Assembly: GCF_026230105.1 (NCBI RefSeq)
Contig: NC_079486.1
Location: 8,308,001 to 8,372,000, forward strand
Reading direction: 5' to 3'
Source of the DNA: Diorhabda sublineata
Lineage: Eukaryota > Arthropoda > Insecta > Coleoptera > Chrysomelidae
DNA length: 64,000 nucleotides
Part shown: piece by piece, positions 45,250 through 58,040 of the stretch
How positions within the stretch are numbered: position 1 is the stretch's first letter
Layout: every line of letters begins with the position of its first letter
Translations under genes and position numbers: made by a program
The notes under the pieces: generated by a model
What the model was told of the DNA's origin: nothing
Database searches by the model: none
What the model saw: the letters and a program-made list of their open reading frames with translations, nothing else

Positions 45250-45857
45250 ATTTTTTTCTCAGGATTTTTTTCTGAATAATTGCATCAAAAACAATTTAAG
45301 ATAATTCCATATTTGATTTTCATCATAATTCCTCATGAAGATTTGACAAAACTCCAAACGTCTCTCCGAATCTACTCTTAAGAGCTCGTGAAGAAGTTGA
45401 AGCTTGATGGAGGATTTTGTCCGAGTTGTCCAAGGATCAAAAACCTTCTGGAAATCCCAAAAATATGTAACCATTCAAAGTTATTACCTTATATTCGAAC
45501 CGCCCTCGTATTAAAAGTTTACAAATCATCAACACATAAATCTTGGTTGATAATTTTTGGAACAAAAAAAGTAATAGTTCGATGAAAAACGGTTTATCTC
45601 GATTTCTGGCAGTCTTATAGAAGTCTTATAGAAAAAAGTTAAATGACAAAGTTGTGAAAAATTAAAATATCTATAACTTTTATTTCCACATTTTTTTCAC
45701 ACAAACTCAAAATTTAATCGAAATTTGTATTTGTTTTTTACGTGAAAAAACCCACACTCTAATATCTAGTTCTACAACAATAATTGACAGTTTATTTATC
45801 AAATTGACAGATCTGTTTTGACACCTGTCATAATTACTGATTCGTTTACTATAATAA

Positions 45858-46378
45858 TGAACATGAATATATTGAGAAGAAGAACCAGAGATACTTCCAC
45901 GCAAACGGAATGTATATTCCCCATAGTACTTTTTGAGAAATAACCTCGAGTACCACCAATACATTCTTTACGTAAAAAAAGTCGTAATACCAAAGATTCA
46001 ATCATTGTAACTAAAAGTAAATAGTGCGTAATCCGTAAATTACCTTCACATTATAGTAATTTCGCTAAATCCATAAAGAAGAATCAGTTGGTGAATTCCA
46101 CGTTGACCGACATTGATAAACCGATAATAGCTAAATCGAAGAAAACCGTTAGATTCGTGAGTCCAGTTGAAAGAAGCGTTGGAGATTTGAATGTACCTAT
46201 CATGTTAAGCGAACCTTCTAGTTGTAAACAAGGAGATCTCAAACTGGGTACTATTATTGAAAACGATAACGAAGATACGACAATACCTCAACTAGAATTA
46301 GCTTTCGATGAAGACGCTGTCGATACTTCTAATCGTGAAGAAAAACCAGACAATGATTCCGAAAATTTAGATGTTTAA
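45858..46378 (+). pseudogene. gene of unknown function, copy B
   Basis: Same protein as 35679-36259. The T run is intact here (five T), so the first block continues 'ECIFPIVLFEK', but a TAA follows where copy A has TTA. A further substitution gives a TAG near 46023. From 46088 the frame is open to 46378: 'TDIDKPIIAKSKKTVRFVSP', 'PQLELAFDEDAVDTSNREEK', with five extra residues (EDAVD) relative to A. Each copy carries different lesions, so each was damaged after duplication. Confidence 0.5.
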
Positions 46379-46463
46379 ATAGTTACTATTAGAGCTCATA
46401 CTGTTATTATTAATAATCATTTTTTCAAATAAATAACTTTAATTTGTTAAATTGTATGATTAA

Positions 46464-46469
<6 letters not shown>

Positions 46470-46504
<35 letters not shown>
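46470..46504. repeat. (TA)n microsatellite
   Basis: About 17 TA units at the point where copy B lacks the 160-bp block present in A. Confidence 0.9.
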
Positions 46505-46508
<4 letters not shown>

Positions 46509-46619
46509 TTGTTTTTTTTTGAACATTATACAAAATTATAGTTTCTGAACATCGCCGTTACTTTAACAGTTTCATTCTACCACCGTCTGCTGCAACTTTT
46601 ATTACGAATTTCCATGTTC

Positions 46620-47630
46620 TATATAAAAGTACACTGAGAAACATATAACAAATTAAATTACCAACTCTATCTTTTTTATTTTTTATTGTTGTTATTACGA
46701 AAAAAATTATTCTTTATAAAATGTTCTGCGTGGTTTAAAATCTATAATGCAATCAATAGATATAAAAAAAAATTCATTCGTATACGAGATATGATGAATA
46801 ATATGAATTTCATACAACTTAACCTAACAAAAGAGCAATTTGATAAAATATCGGTCAAATTTTTATTAGTTTTAACTATTATTTGTTATTTTTCTATTTA
46901 GATGCATTTTGAAACTTCCTTTTTTACTTTTCTATGATGTTTTGTTTGTTTCTAGACCGTTTCTACCATAGTCATTCGAATAAATCATTCGATTAAAATG
47001 ATTAGTTTTTCAACATTTCTCTCCGTGTAGTTTTTAAACGTAGAACTCGGCATTGTATGATTCTATTTAATATCAGGGGTCGTAAAAAGCACTTTTACGT
47101 CCAGTTGTAACATTCATTCTTTGTATCTTATAGATACTAGCTAGAGAAAATTATGTATAGCGAAGTTTTAGGTTTTAGGTTTTAGAAGTGAGAAGGAAAT
47201 TTCGCGTGGGATATTGACTATAAAACTGTCTGAAATCTCGTGGATCGTTCAGTTTATTTATAGCAAACATACTCGACATTTACATCGTGTTTTAACTGAA
47301 AATTGTGACATTAGAAAGTTGTGTACAAGATGGATGCCGTGTTTGCGGACATTGAAACAAAACCATCGACGCGAAGATGTTTCCATCAAGCGTTTAACAA
47401 TGTTTCACATAAATAAAACCGTTTTATATGTTATAGATGAAACGTGGGTTCATAACAACGCCCTCGAGATTTGGTTTCATCAGCGAATTCATCAACATTC
47501 TGTAGTTAGTTTAATCTACGTCGAAAATCGTAGTAAACAACAAGTTAGCCATTACAAATGTCAAACTTTATGATGACAATGACAGATTTGACATATTCAC
47601 ATCAGTGTTGCCGTATCACGAAACTTAAGT
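46620..47630 (+). mobile_element. insertion unique to copy B, carrying a mariner fragment
   Basis: Copy A passes directly from TTTCCATGTTTTATAT to TTTTTGGATGTTTTTTTG. Copy B has about 1 kb here. Within it, 47214-47573 translates to 'RVLTENCDIRKLCTRWMPCL', 'HRREDVSIKRL', 'IDETWVHNNALE', the middle of a SETMAR-type mariner transposase with the first catalytic Asp (DETW). The ends of the insertion do not show clear inverted repeats. Confidence 0.75.
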
Positions 47631-48217
47631 TTTTGAATGTTTTTTTGTGATAAAATGTATATCAGTTTTGTTATTACATTTTCAATTATCTAAAATGCAT
47701 ATTTATTCCTCTCACTACAAAAAGATTAAATAAACACGAACCAATCAACTCTAAATGAAAAAGTATCGTAAAAAATAAATGCAAAAAGGGCGCGTGAACC
47801 ATAAAAAAAGCAAATTTATGTGAATCGGTGCGCGTTTTCTATATTTTTCTAAAAATTTGTTATATCCATTATGAGCAATTGTTTTTGATTTTCTTATCGT
47901 TCTCAACATATAGAGGGTGATGAATTTTAGGTTGGACCTCAACAACAACGAAAGTACCATTTTTTAAAATAAATTTTACACTGTTAAATATTTTTCTTTG
48001 ACTTTGTTTAAAGTAAGACTTACTCGTTCATTTTTTTTTGTTTTTGTATATTTTTGTATGTTATAGACGTTCTTTTATTAAATTTTTATTACTAACTACA
48101 TATTTAGTTTGATGTTCGTCTATTTTTCGACATTATTTCAATTTAATTTTTGAAATACTAATAAAAAATTGACGTTTTTTAAAGATAAGACTCCAAAAAT
48201 CAAGAAAATTTAGAAGT

Positions 48218-48247
48218 ATGAACATATTAAAAGGTCTAAAAAATTAG
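48218..48247 (+). pseudogene. broken duplicate of the 81-aa gene
   Basis: ATGAACATATTAAAAGGTCT matches the start of 37309, but AAATTAG gives a stop at codon 10 and the downstream coding sequence is deleted. Confidence 0.7.
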
Positions 48248-49964
48248 AAAAGTCATAAAAAAACATCACGAACCCCTAATAAAACAAACAGTATCCAATA
48301 GGAAGTTTGAATATTAAATTTTATACAACAAATATTGAAACATAATAAATCAATCAGTTTTACGAATTGAGAAACGTAATTGGCTAAAAATCGATTATGA
48401 TCGATTATTCGAGTGGTAATCGTTTTGATTGTCAAGATATGCCAAAGCGTTTCATTACACAATGAAATTCGAATGTCCAGAAAAGTGGCTTAAAATTTAA
48501 GGAGTAGACATGTCTAGGTCAGGCTAGGTACTTGTGGGAGCACCCACTCCAATGAAAAATTCTGTAAAACGACAACGTATTTTATTTTGGGGGATATTTT
48601 ATGTCTAACGGAGTGTAAAACTTTACGTTGTATACGTTTTTATTAATTTTGTTGTAACTGTTCATTAAATTAGATCGTTGAATACAATCTATTGTTGATT
48701 TGATAGTCGAAATTATTTTATTTTGAAAATGGACGTTCACATGTATAGTTTGATGAATAAAATAATCTTAGATCTTATTTTTCTTATATGTTATGTATCT
48801 CTCCCTAAGTCCACTTATATCTGGTTCCTAGAAATCCACAAACATTTTTTTATGATAACTGACAATTTATTTTTGGAAAAAACAGAACAAATTTCGTTTG
48901 TTTTTTCGAATACGACAGTTCTGAAAACCAAATGTCGGTTTATTTTTGAAAAACAAAGTTTCTGAAGACCAATTTTGGTTTGTTTTGAAAAATAAAGTTT
49001 CTTCAAACAAAATTTGGTTTCTAATTGCAGAAGAAAGCCTCTTGTGACAATATTTTTTTGTTCTCGAAAAACGAAGTTTCTAAAGACGAATTTTGTTTTT
49101 TATCGAAATGGCAATTCCCGAAGTCAAAGTTTGGTTTGCTTTTTGAAAAACAAAATTTCTAAAGACGAATCTCATCTTATTTTTGGAAAAATGAAGTTTG
49201 TACAAACAAATTTTGATTTCTAATTGAAACAGAAGTTTCTTAAGACAAATGTCTAGCTAAATCGACAACATTCACAAATACACTGATTGATTCGCGTTTA
49301 TATAACCATGTTGTCGTCTTCAAAAACTGAAGGTAAACATTTCAGTGGATTATCATTATAACAATCGTCGTTTTATATAAACTCCTTTCATACAATATAT
49401 TTATTTTCGTAATCACATCGACAATCGTTCTATTGGTAACATATTCTGCGAGTCCAGATTGAAAGAGATAAAAAAAAGTTATTTTCTGACGTATATTCCA
49501 TATATCTTACGATAAAACGGGAATGGTTTGGAAGTTGATACGGGACCTCGTTGTAATGCAGCCAATTTACGGTTTTCTGATGACGATGATCCACTTAAAC
49601 AGCGTCGGGAATAACTCCTAAACTAAGTAATCTTATGGTAGAACTGAGACAGTGTTTAGTTGAAATTGCAATGAAAAAAATATCGACTTGACCCATTTCG
49701 TTAAACCACAAACTGAAAATGCGCGAGAAAGACTCATTAAGTAAATAAAAAAGAAGTAAAAAGAGTTAAACCAAATAAAAAAAGGACGAACGTATGGTCA
49801 AATCGTTTGACATAGATAAATCAACAACAACCAATGAACATAAAACATTTTGGGTGTCCCATACTCCCCACTAAAATCCTCAAATCATATTAGAATAAAA
49901 CACCACAATATATTATGCGTAGTGAATAACTCTCAAAACAAACTTTATTAAAAACGTTAGAGCA

Positions 49965-50165
49965 ACTTTATTGGGATAAATAAATGATAGTTATACTTTA
50001 GCCCAACTTTATTGGGATACATAAATGATAGTTATACTTTAGCCCAACTTCCTGGGGATACATAAAGGATAGTTATACTTTAGCCCAACTTTATTGGGAT
50101 ACATAAATGATAGTTATACTTTAGTCCAACTTTATTCGGATACATAAATAATAGTTATACGCTAG
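49965..50165. repeat. 41-bp minisatellite in copy B, about 5 units
   Basis: Same unit as 39800-40624, including one CTTCCTGGGG variant. Confidence 0.95.
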
Positions 50166-50383
50166 CTCAACCAGGTTTGAATCACAGTCCCACCAAGTTT
50201 ACGAGACTTGGTCCATGTCTGGGCCTATACTGGACCAATCGTAAAATCCCATATGGGAAACAATAAGATGGTTTGATTATGGAGCTCCTCGAGGAAGTCT
50301 TGAGATTGAAATTTGTTATAATACACGTATATACAAACATAATTTTATAATAAAACTGAATTTGCATTACAAGTAATTTCGTA

Positions 50384-50893
50384 TTGAAACACGAGAGAAT
50401 TCTCTTTCGACTTTATCCTTGGAGAAACGGGCAAAACTACACACAAACTCGATATTCTTTGGGGATGAACAAAATATTCGCAAGATCATGGCGACTTGAT
50501 TCCGCAAGTCTACCGACATCGAATCAGTATAAGACACAGGTTGAAATAAATGAAAAAAACCATTTCGATATGGTTCCGCAAGTCTTTTACCATTCAGAGA
50601 CAGTAGTGTACAAATTGAAGAAAAATAACGATATTCTTCCACGAAGAACATCGATCCCGTTTGATGCAGCAATGTCGTCAACATCTTATGAAAATAAATC
50701 AGAAATGGATCTTTGTAACTGCTTGAATTTAAGATGCCATGGTTGCTTTGGAGAATGCTTAAAATGTGCTTCTAAGAAATGTGGACCAGAATGTAAGTTT
50801 AACCGTCCATTTTACATTATTATTCATTCATATAAGATATACATGAATTATTTTATAAAAATTTCAAATCTTGTTGAGCTCCAAAACTATTGA
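50384..50893 (+). CDS. chimeric frame: duplicated flank fused to ARL14EP-like C-terminus
   Basis: The first 34 codons (MKHERILFRLYPWRNGQNYT...) come from sequence equivalent to 40852-40938, noncoding in copy A. After the segmental junction at about 50484 the frame enters the ARL14EP-like gene at 'SWRLDSASLPTSNQYKTQVE' and stays open through all eight cysteines. It is the only window copy besides 28824-29369 without a stop in the cysteine domain. Whether it is expressed is unknown; the GTAAGT donor after GPE is conserved. Confidence 0.5.
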   Translation: MKHERILFRLYPWRNGQNYTQTRYSLGMNKIFARSWRLDSASLPTSNQYKTQVEINEKNHFDMVPQVFYHSETVVYKLKKNNDILPRRTSIPFDAAMSSTSYENKSEMDLCNCLNLRCHGCFGECLKCASKKCGPECKFNRPFYIIIHSYKIYMNYFIKISNLVELQNY

Positions 50894-53399
50894 TACGTTT
50901 ACCTCCGTGCCCTTGCTGTTCTTCACGCGATTTCTTTTTTGACAGTTAGTTAATTCAGATTTAATCAACATATTTAATGTTTATAAAAAAAGTTGTTTAA
51001 ATAACTTAAGCAGTTTGAATAAATTATTGTTAGCAATTTTTTCGTGTATAGATATAGTAATAAAACAACACTGTATTTTGACATGTACAGTGTTGCCGTT
51101 GGCAGGTGGGAAAATCAAAAAGTGATGGACTCATCGATCTGGCTTTGTAATTACTATTTGGGAAGAGGTGATTCATTCATTAGTATTAGATATTGCCAAC
51201 GTCTTAAAAGCATTCAGCTTGTATAAATCATATTCATGCATATTTATTGAATATTCTGTATTTTACAACAATGCATGAAAGAGCCGCTTCATCTAAATTT
51301 TCCTAAATTGAATTATTACACTCATCTGAAACTGTAAGTGCTTCCAAGAGTGAGACTCTCTTATAACCAATAAGAAAAATGTTCTAATAATGTCACTGAT
51401 ATTGAGGTTCCAATAAAAAATAAAAACAGGAAACAAACATGAGTACATGGACCTATTGGGTACTTCATTTTGCAAGGACAAGAAAAAATTAATTTACAAA
51501 AAAAATGCCTCGAATTTATTCATGAAAGTGTGGACAGATTTTTAAAATTCAAATTCTTTAAAAACATTTTTTAAACATCTCATCACCTAAGAAAAGCTTT
51601 TTATATTTCCCGATCCTATCGTATTGTTTAATTAGTTAGTAATGTTGTTCGACTTGGAAATAATGAAGGAGTTAGAGCGGAAACAAAAATTAAAATTATA
51701 CATATTTTCTACGAAAAGGATTTTAGTGATCTCAAATATTTGAGTTTATCTACTCGAAAGTAGCTTTTTCATAACTACGGGGTTTGATATAAAATCATAT
51801 GATTTGTTGGGATTTATTTAAGAGATACCAAGATTCAAATTGTCCACAGTATCCAGTAAAAGATGAGTAATTATTGAACTTACCACTGAATTTGGAAGTT
51901 GTTCTAATTCAATCTGAGTAATGATAGTCTTTCTTTCAAGAAATAGTCCAAATAGATCAAAGTACATATTTTGTTCAATGCCAGAGTGAGTTTACTAATT
52001 CAATCAACTGACTATCTTAAATGAAATTATACTCGATAATATTTTTTTGTTTTATACAAAACACATAGAGACTAACGGAGAACATCGAAACAAGCGTCAG
52101 ACAGTGTAATAGTGAGTGTGGTAATAGTAGTACATGTCTTGGATTTCTCAATTTGAATATTCTTCTTATCTTCATAGTATCTTTTAAGGACTTTTACTTT
52201 TGTAATATGTTCATTCAACAAATTTTCGTCAGCTGTCTGAATGACCTCAGTTTCGATTCATTGTACAATCAACATGTATGACATAAGTTTTTATATATAT
52301 TTATTGTATTTAAATATTTACCTCTATTATTCGATTCACTTTCCTTATTTTGTTTTCTATTAGCATCTTCATTAGCCATTCGAAGTATTATCTGATGTGG
52401 AGTTGTCAGTATTGGTATTGATATTTCTTAATGCTCCTTTTACACTTGTCAATTTGTCACGGTGCAATCCAATCAAACGAAGACTACGAATAAGAAGTAG
52501 AGGAGTATGAAGAAAAGAAGGAGGTCGAAGTATAAGGAGAATAGCAGAAAGATACTTTTGAATGGCTGTGTCGTGATTTTTAAAAAATTTTCTGTCGGAA
52601 TTCAAATTTCCGTTCCAATTTTTGAATAAATTTGTAATTTTCTCAATAAAGTTTGTTGAAAAATCCTATTTTCCCATTAGTTTTATGCAAATCATTATGC
52701 CAAATTTTATCATTTTCATGCCTTTTCCTTAAATTTCAAAGAAAAATTCAATTATATTGTCTTAAAGCGTCATAAATACGAGTAATTCCATGATTAACAC
52801 GTTGACCGCAGAGCCAAACATGTTTATGCCCCTTTCCGTCAATTTGATGCCCAATTCCATTTGGCACAAAAATTTCATAAATATGATTAAACTCACTGTC
52901 AAGCCGATAATGTTTCTTATGTCCAAGTCAATCAATTTTATTTATTTTTCAATAAATTCCAATAAAACAACTTGAAAATAGCATTTTTTTTGCGTAATTT
53001 CGTTGCACAAATCAAAGAATTTTAACATTTAGGGTAGAATATTGTTGCGTATCATAAAAAGAATAGATAGAAAATTTTTGGAGACTCTCAAAAACAGCAG
53101 TGAGCGAAGAATTACTTAAACTAAAAAAATTTGGTTGTTGTATTATACTTGTATTTTCTAAAATTAATATTCATCATAATAGAAGGGTGATAGTAAATCA
53201 ACGAAATTTCGACTGGGAAAATGTGAAAACCAACCTGGAAAAATGGGGAGGAGACTAGTACTTGATTTTCAATTTTTACTGGACACCCTATTTCAAGAAA
53301 AGTTGTAGATGTAACGTATAAAAGTATGGACAAATGTTGACTCGTTTTTCCTGAATTTTCTGTATCTGAGTTGAGAAGCTATGTGCACATCCATGTAGT
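50894..53399 (+). repeat. segmental copy B, second part (equivalent to about 31650-34200)
   Basis: Colinear with A through the former palindrome arm, the P-like scrap (51425-51580) and the miniature-element stretch. Numerous small indels. At 51030-51110 B has ACACTGTATTTTGACATGTACAGTGTTG, absent from A but similar to the left palindrome arm at 28515-28560. Confidence 0.85.
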
Positions 53400-54103
53400 C
53401 TGCTTGGAGTTGAAGGTAAAGTTATTCCAAGTGTCTCAGATAGAACTAAGACACTGAATGAAAACTTTTACGAGAAACTAGAGTGCAGGAAAGCACATTC
53501 ATTACTTCCTCTACCTTCAGTTGAACGATCAAGAGCTTCTAGAAGAGCGGGGAGTGCAGGAAGTTGTTTCATTAAGGTCAACACAGCTTGGAGCATTTCT
53601 ATACACCTTGTTTTACACAGTGACTTTGAACTATACCTGGTTCAATTCAATCGGAGATATAGACAGTTGCTGTATACTACAAGAAGTTAAATCTTGGACT
53701 TTCTTAACTATTCCACTTTTCGATTCGATTTACTTCGGAGCAAATTCTGAAGCTAGATATACTGTGAAATTCCCTTGGCCGAAACAACTCCCAGTTGCAT
53801 CTATAATTTCATCTTCTATATAATACGTTTTGGACACAACATGAAATCACCATTTAATAATTGGAATAAGCTTAATTGAGGTGCAATCTGCGAAACGGTT
53901 TTTGTTGGCAAAAATCTTGAAGAAATCTATGGATATTTAGCGTCAGTGTGTGAAGTAATTTTTCTTAATTTCAAAACTTTCCCATTTTCTGAAAAATTCT
54001 ACTATTCAAAAAGGTATAAGACATCAATCAATCCAAAATATAAGTCAAATTCACTTTATTTACAATCCAAATTACAAATTTAATGATATGAATATTCACT
54101 ATA
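53400..54103 (-). pseudogene. duplicated exons of the unknown Ser/Asn-rich protein, copy B
   Basis: Same pieces as 34270-34880 and 57870-58640. The minus strand from about 53820 reads 'YYIEDEIIDATGS', 'FTVYLASEFAPK'-like sequence, which copy A has lost. The copy ends at 54103, where gypsy RT sequence begins. Confidence 0.45.
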
Positions 54104-55020
54104 AGACCAAGAAGACTATCGGTATCCGAAAAATAAGAAGTAGATAGACAGATAGAGGAATGGTTAAAAGATGTAATAATCAAACCGAGTTTTTCGGATT
54201 TCGCTAGTCCTATTGGACTAGTGAGAAAAAAGAATGGCCGAACCGAGGTACACAAATGGCAATAAAAAGGATATTGACTACAGTAGAGCATGATATATTG
54301 AATAAATACGATAATGGATTAAAATTACTTGTCATTCCAAACAACATGAACAACAAAGAACAAAAAATAATAATAAAAGTTCACGAAATAGGAAATTTTT
54401 GAAAGAAAAAAACAGAAGAAATAGTAAACAAGGAATTTTACATAATAAGACTAAAAGACAAAATAGAAACGATTAAAAATAACTGTATACCTTGTAAATT
54501 ATAGAATATAAAAGAAGAAAAGAAAGAATGAGTGCTTCATCCTATACAAAAGCTAAAAGATCCGCTAGAGAGGTATCACGTCGACCAATTAGGACCAATG
54601 AAGTCAACAAAAAAAAAATATCAGTACATTTTTGTGGTAGTTGATGACTTTTCCAAATTTGTGTGGCTTTACCCAACAAAATAAACCACGACGAAAGAAG
54701 TGACATGTTGTCTTGAAAAATAGCGTAAAATATATCACCTCGTCCCATAGGAAAGAAAGAAGGAATGTTTCATCCTAAAATCAACCACGACGAAAGAAGT
54801 GATATGTTGTCTTAGCGTAAAATATTTGGAAGCCCGTCAAGGATAATATCTGACAGAGGATCCGCGTTCCGTTCTGAAAAATTCGAATCATATTGTCGAG
54901 AAGAAAATATTAAACATGTGTTAACAACTTGTGAAGTCCCACGAGGTAATGGAGAATTGTAAAGGGTAAATAGGACCCAGTCTTAACAAAACTTAGCGGC
55001 CGCAAGTTGAACTAAATAAA
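54104..55020 (+). pseudogene. gypsy (Ty3) pol remnant, copy D2
   Basis: In order: start of RT ('IEEWLKDVIIKPSFSDFASP', 'IGLVRKKNGR'), a deletion removing the RT catalytic part, the integrase zinc finger ('HEIGNF', 'EEIVNKEFYIIRLKDKIETI', 'NNCIPCK'), and the first half of the core ('YHVDQLGPMKSTKKKYQYIF', 'VVVDDFSKFVWLYPTK'). A duplicated 'TTTKEV' stretch then precedes the second half ('ILSDRGSAFRSEKFES', 'CEVPRGNGEL'). Many stops. Confidence 0.9.
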
Positions 55021-55039
55021 AATTCTATTTGTGTTTAAT

Positions 55040-55795
55040 TTCTATACACACTAGCGCCTCCCGCTATCCAAACGCCAAATTAAACACGATTCTATAGACA
55101 CTATCTATCTCTGTCGACCAATCGCCAAGCTAAAACACTATTCTATGGACACTAGCGCCTCCTGCCGGTCAAACGCCAAATTAAACACGATTCCATAGAC
55201 AGTAGCGCCCCCAGCGAGCCAAACGCCAAACTAAACAAATTCCCATAGACACTGGCGCCTCCCGCTAGCCAAAAGTCAAATTAAACACGATTCTATAGAC
55301 ATATAAATCTATTTCAACAAATCGCCAAACTAAAATACGATTCTATATTTACTAGCGCCCCCTACCGGCCAGACGCCAAATTAAACACGGTTCCATAAAC
55401 AAAAGCGCCTCTCACTAGCAAAACGCCAAATTAAATACGATTCTGTAGACACCAGCGACCTCTGCCGCCCAGACGCCAAACTAAACAAGATGCCATAGAC
55501 ACTAGCGCCTCCCGCTAGCCAAACGTCAAATTAAACACGATTCTATTGACCGATCGCCAAACTAACCAAACACGAACACCATCTGGCGAGGAATAGTCAA
55601 ACTGGAAGTACCTAGCGGCTGCAAGTTGATCTTGATAAAAATACTATTTGTGTTTGATTTGTATACACACCAGCTCCTCCTGCCGGTCAGGCGCAAAACT
55701 AGACACGATTCTATAGACACAAGCGCCTCCTGCCGGTCAAACGCCAAATTAAATACGATTCTATAGACACTAGCGCCTCCCGCCAGCCAGATATT
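55040..55795. repeat. 50-bp minisatellite array D2
   Basis: About 15 units of the D1 family, including a TAGCGCCCCCTACCGGCCA core at 55353-55371. It is shorter than D1 or D3, and the 55570-55680 part is in the same orientation as D3. Confidence 0.93.
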
Positions 55796-56964
55796 GTCAT
55801 TCGTTTTCTTAATGCTTATTTGACACTTCTCAATTTGTCACTATGCAATCCAATCAACTGTTTATTCTATAATTATATCCATTCAGATTTGAGATCATTA
55901 TTGAAGGTATCTACGACTCCATTTTCCAATTCTTCTTCATACTTATTCAATTCGAAATTATGTATGATTGTACCATTCAAGTCCAGAAAGAAATCATGCT
56001 CATTTACGTTTCAAACGATAAGCATTCTTACTTCTTTTCAGCATCATTTTAAGGTAATTTTGAAAATAATAATTTGTTCTTGAGCTAAGTGGTTTTTAAA
56101 ATATTTATTTTGCCAATCTATTACAAGATTTAAGTATATTAAATAAATCATTAAAATTTAGAAGAAATTCATCTGTAGTACCTGCATTATGGAAATATGT
56201 ATTAATATCTGTGCTCGATAAATAAAGAGGAACAGCTGCTCAATAACCATCACAAAAAGCCGTTACATTGTTTCCACCTTTACACTGATAAATTTCGCAA
56301 ATCATGCAACTTGGAATTTTGTCCAAATGGTCCAATTACAACTCTACTTAGCAAAAAGATATCGAAACAAATTATATATCATTAGAAAATCTACACTCTA
56401 GCGATGTTTATAAAAAATCAAAAGCTTCCTACCACCTTTATTTTTTTTAAACGCATGAATTGTTGTAATAATAGGAATATTTAAGATATAATACATACTG
56501 TGAAAGTTATGAAGTTATAACTTCTTGCATAAGTTAAAATAAGAAGAGACATGAAAATCAGGAAAATTGAAGAAAATAAAGTGAATTATTGAAGAAATGA
56601 GTCGTTTTAGAAAATATCTGGTTTAACAATTCAACAATTTTCTAAGTAAAATTGGGTTGGATGTCAGTAATTTACAAAAAGTTTTGGTCATAATAGTACA
56701 AGTCAGCAATGTAAAAAATGAGATAACAGCTATATATGATAAGGAATCAATCTGATGAGTTCTAAACACGAAAAAAAAAAGGATTATGATAGAGTGTAGT
56801 GATAAACTCCACTTTAGTAATGAAAATAATGAATTTTGATCTTCTGCTTTAGAAGATAATCTATAAAAAATACATCGAGGGAAAAAGAAGACATGTACCA
56901 ACAAAATTAAAAGGAGTAACAGAAAGAGGCATATTCAAAATTATACTTATCTACAATTATTCTT
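55796..56964 (-). repeat. composite tail of D2 (repeat E and beyond)
   Basis: Colinear with 17011-18250. It lacks about 50 bp near 56050 and stops at 56964, earlier than D1 and D3. Confidence 0.85.
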
Positions 56965-57114
56965 GTTGTGATACTTAAATATAATGCTTCCCTTATACTT
57001 AAGAAAAAGAAGAAGAAGATTGTAAGAGGTTAAGTTGAAAGAAAAATGTACGTCTATGTAGTAGAATGTATTCTATGAGCTACGATGTAAAATATATATT
57101 ATAAATATATCATC
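56965..57114. other. 150-bp unique insert, possible solo LTR
   Basis: Starts TTGTTGTGATACTTAAATAT and ends AAATATATCATCA, so a TG...CA unit of about 150 bp can be drawn between D2 and segmental copy C. No target duplication; a plain junction filler is equally possible. Confidence 0.25.
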
Positions 57115-58040
57115 AAGATAACCAATAAGAAAAATGTTCTAATAATGTCACTGATATTGAGGTTCCAATAAAAAATTTCCAACAGGAAACAAACATGAAT
57201 ACATGGACCTATTGGGTACTTCATTTTGCAAGGACAAGGAAAAACTAATTTACAAAAAAAATACCTTGAATTTATTCAAGAAAGTGTGGACAGATTTTTA
57301 AAATTCAAATTCTTTAAAAACATTTTTTAAACATCTCATCACCTAAGAAAAGCTTTTTATATTTCCCGATCCTATCGTATTGTTTAATTAGTTAGTAATG
57401 TTGTTCCACTTGGAAATAATGAAGGAGTTAGAGCGGAAACAAAAATTAAAACAATACATATTTTCTACGAAAAGGATTTTAGTGATCTCAAATATTTGAG
57501 TTTATCTACTCGAAAGTAGCTTTTTCATAACTACGGGGTTTTATATAAAATTTTATATATAAATATGACTAAACTCATTGTTCAACTGGTCAACACGTTA
57601 ACTGTCAAGCCGATAATGTTTCTTATGTCCAAGTCAATCAATTTTATTCATTTTTCAATAAATTCCAATAAAACAACTTTAAAATAGTAATTTTTTTCTC
57701 GTAATTTCGATGCACAAATCAAAGAATTTCAATATTTACGGTAGAATATTGTTGCGTATCATAAAAAGAATAGATAGAAAATTTTTGGAGACTCTCAAAA
57801 ACAGCAGTGAGCGAAGAATTACTTGACTCGTTTTTCCTGAATTTTCTATATCTGAGTTGAGAAGCTATGTGCACATCCATGTACTCTACTTGGAGTTAAG
57901 GGTAAAGTCATTCCAAGTGTCTCAGACAGAACTAAGACACTGAATGAAAACTTTTACGAGAGACTAGAGTACAGGAAAGCACATTCATTACTTCCTCTAC
58001 CTTCAGTTGAACGATCCAGAGCTTCTAGAAGAGCGGGGAG
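57115..58040 (+). repeat. segmental copy C, first part
   Basis: 57115-57560 matches 51365-51800 and 32210-32640. It then skips about 1 kb and continues as 52880-53500. Confidence 0.85.

Larger units (their letters stand above)
45250..50484 (+). repeat. segmental copy B, first part (equivalent to about 35170-40938)
   Basis: Colinear with A with several indels: B lacks about 160 bp at the 36.4 kb equivalent, most of the 81-aa gene, about 370 bp at the 38.7 kb equivalent and about 15 minisatellite units. It gains about 1 kb at 46620-47630. The right end at 50484 joins sequence equivalent to 31237 with an AAG overlap. Confidence 0.9.
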
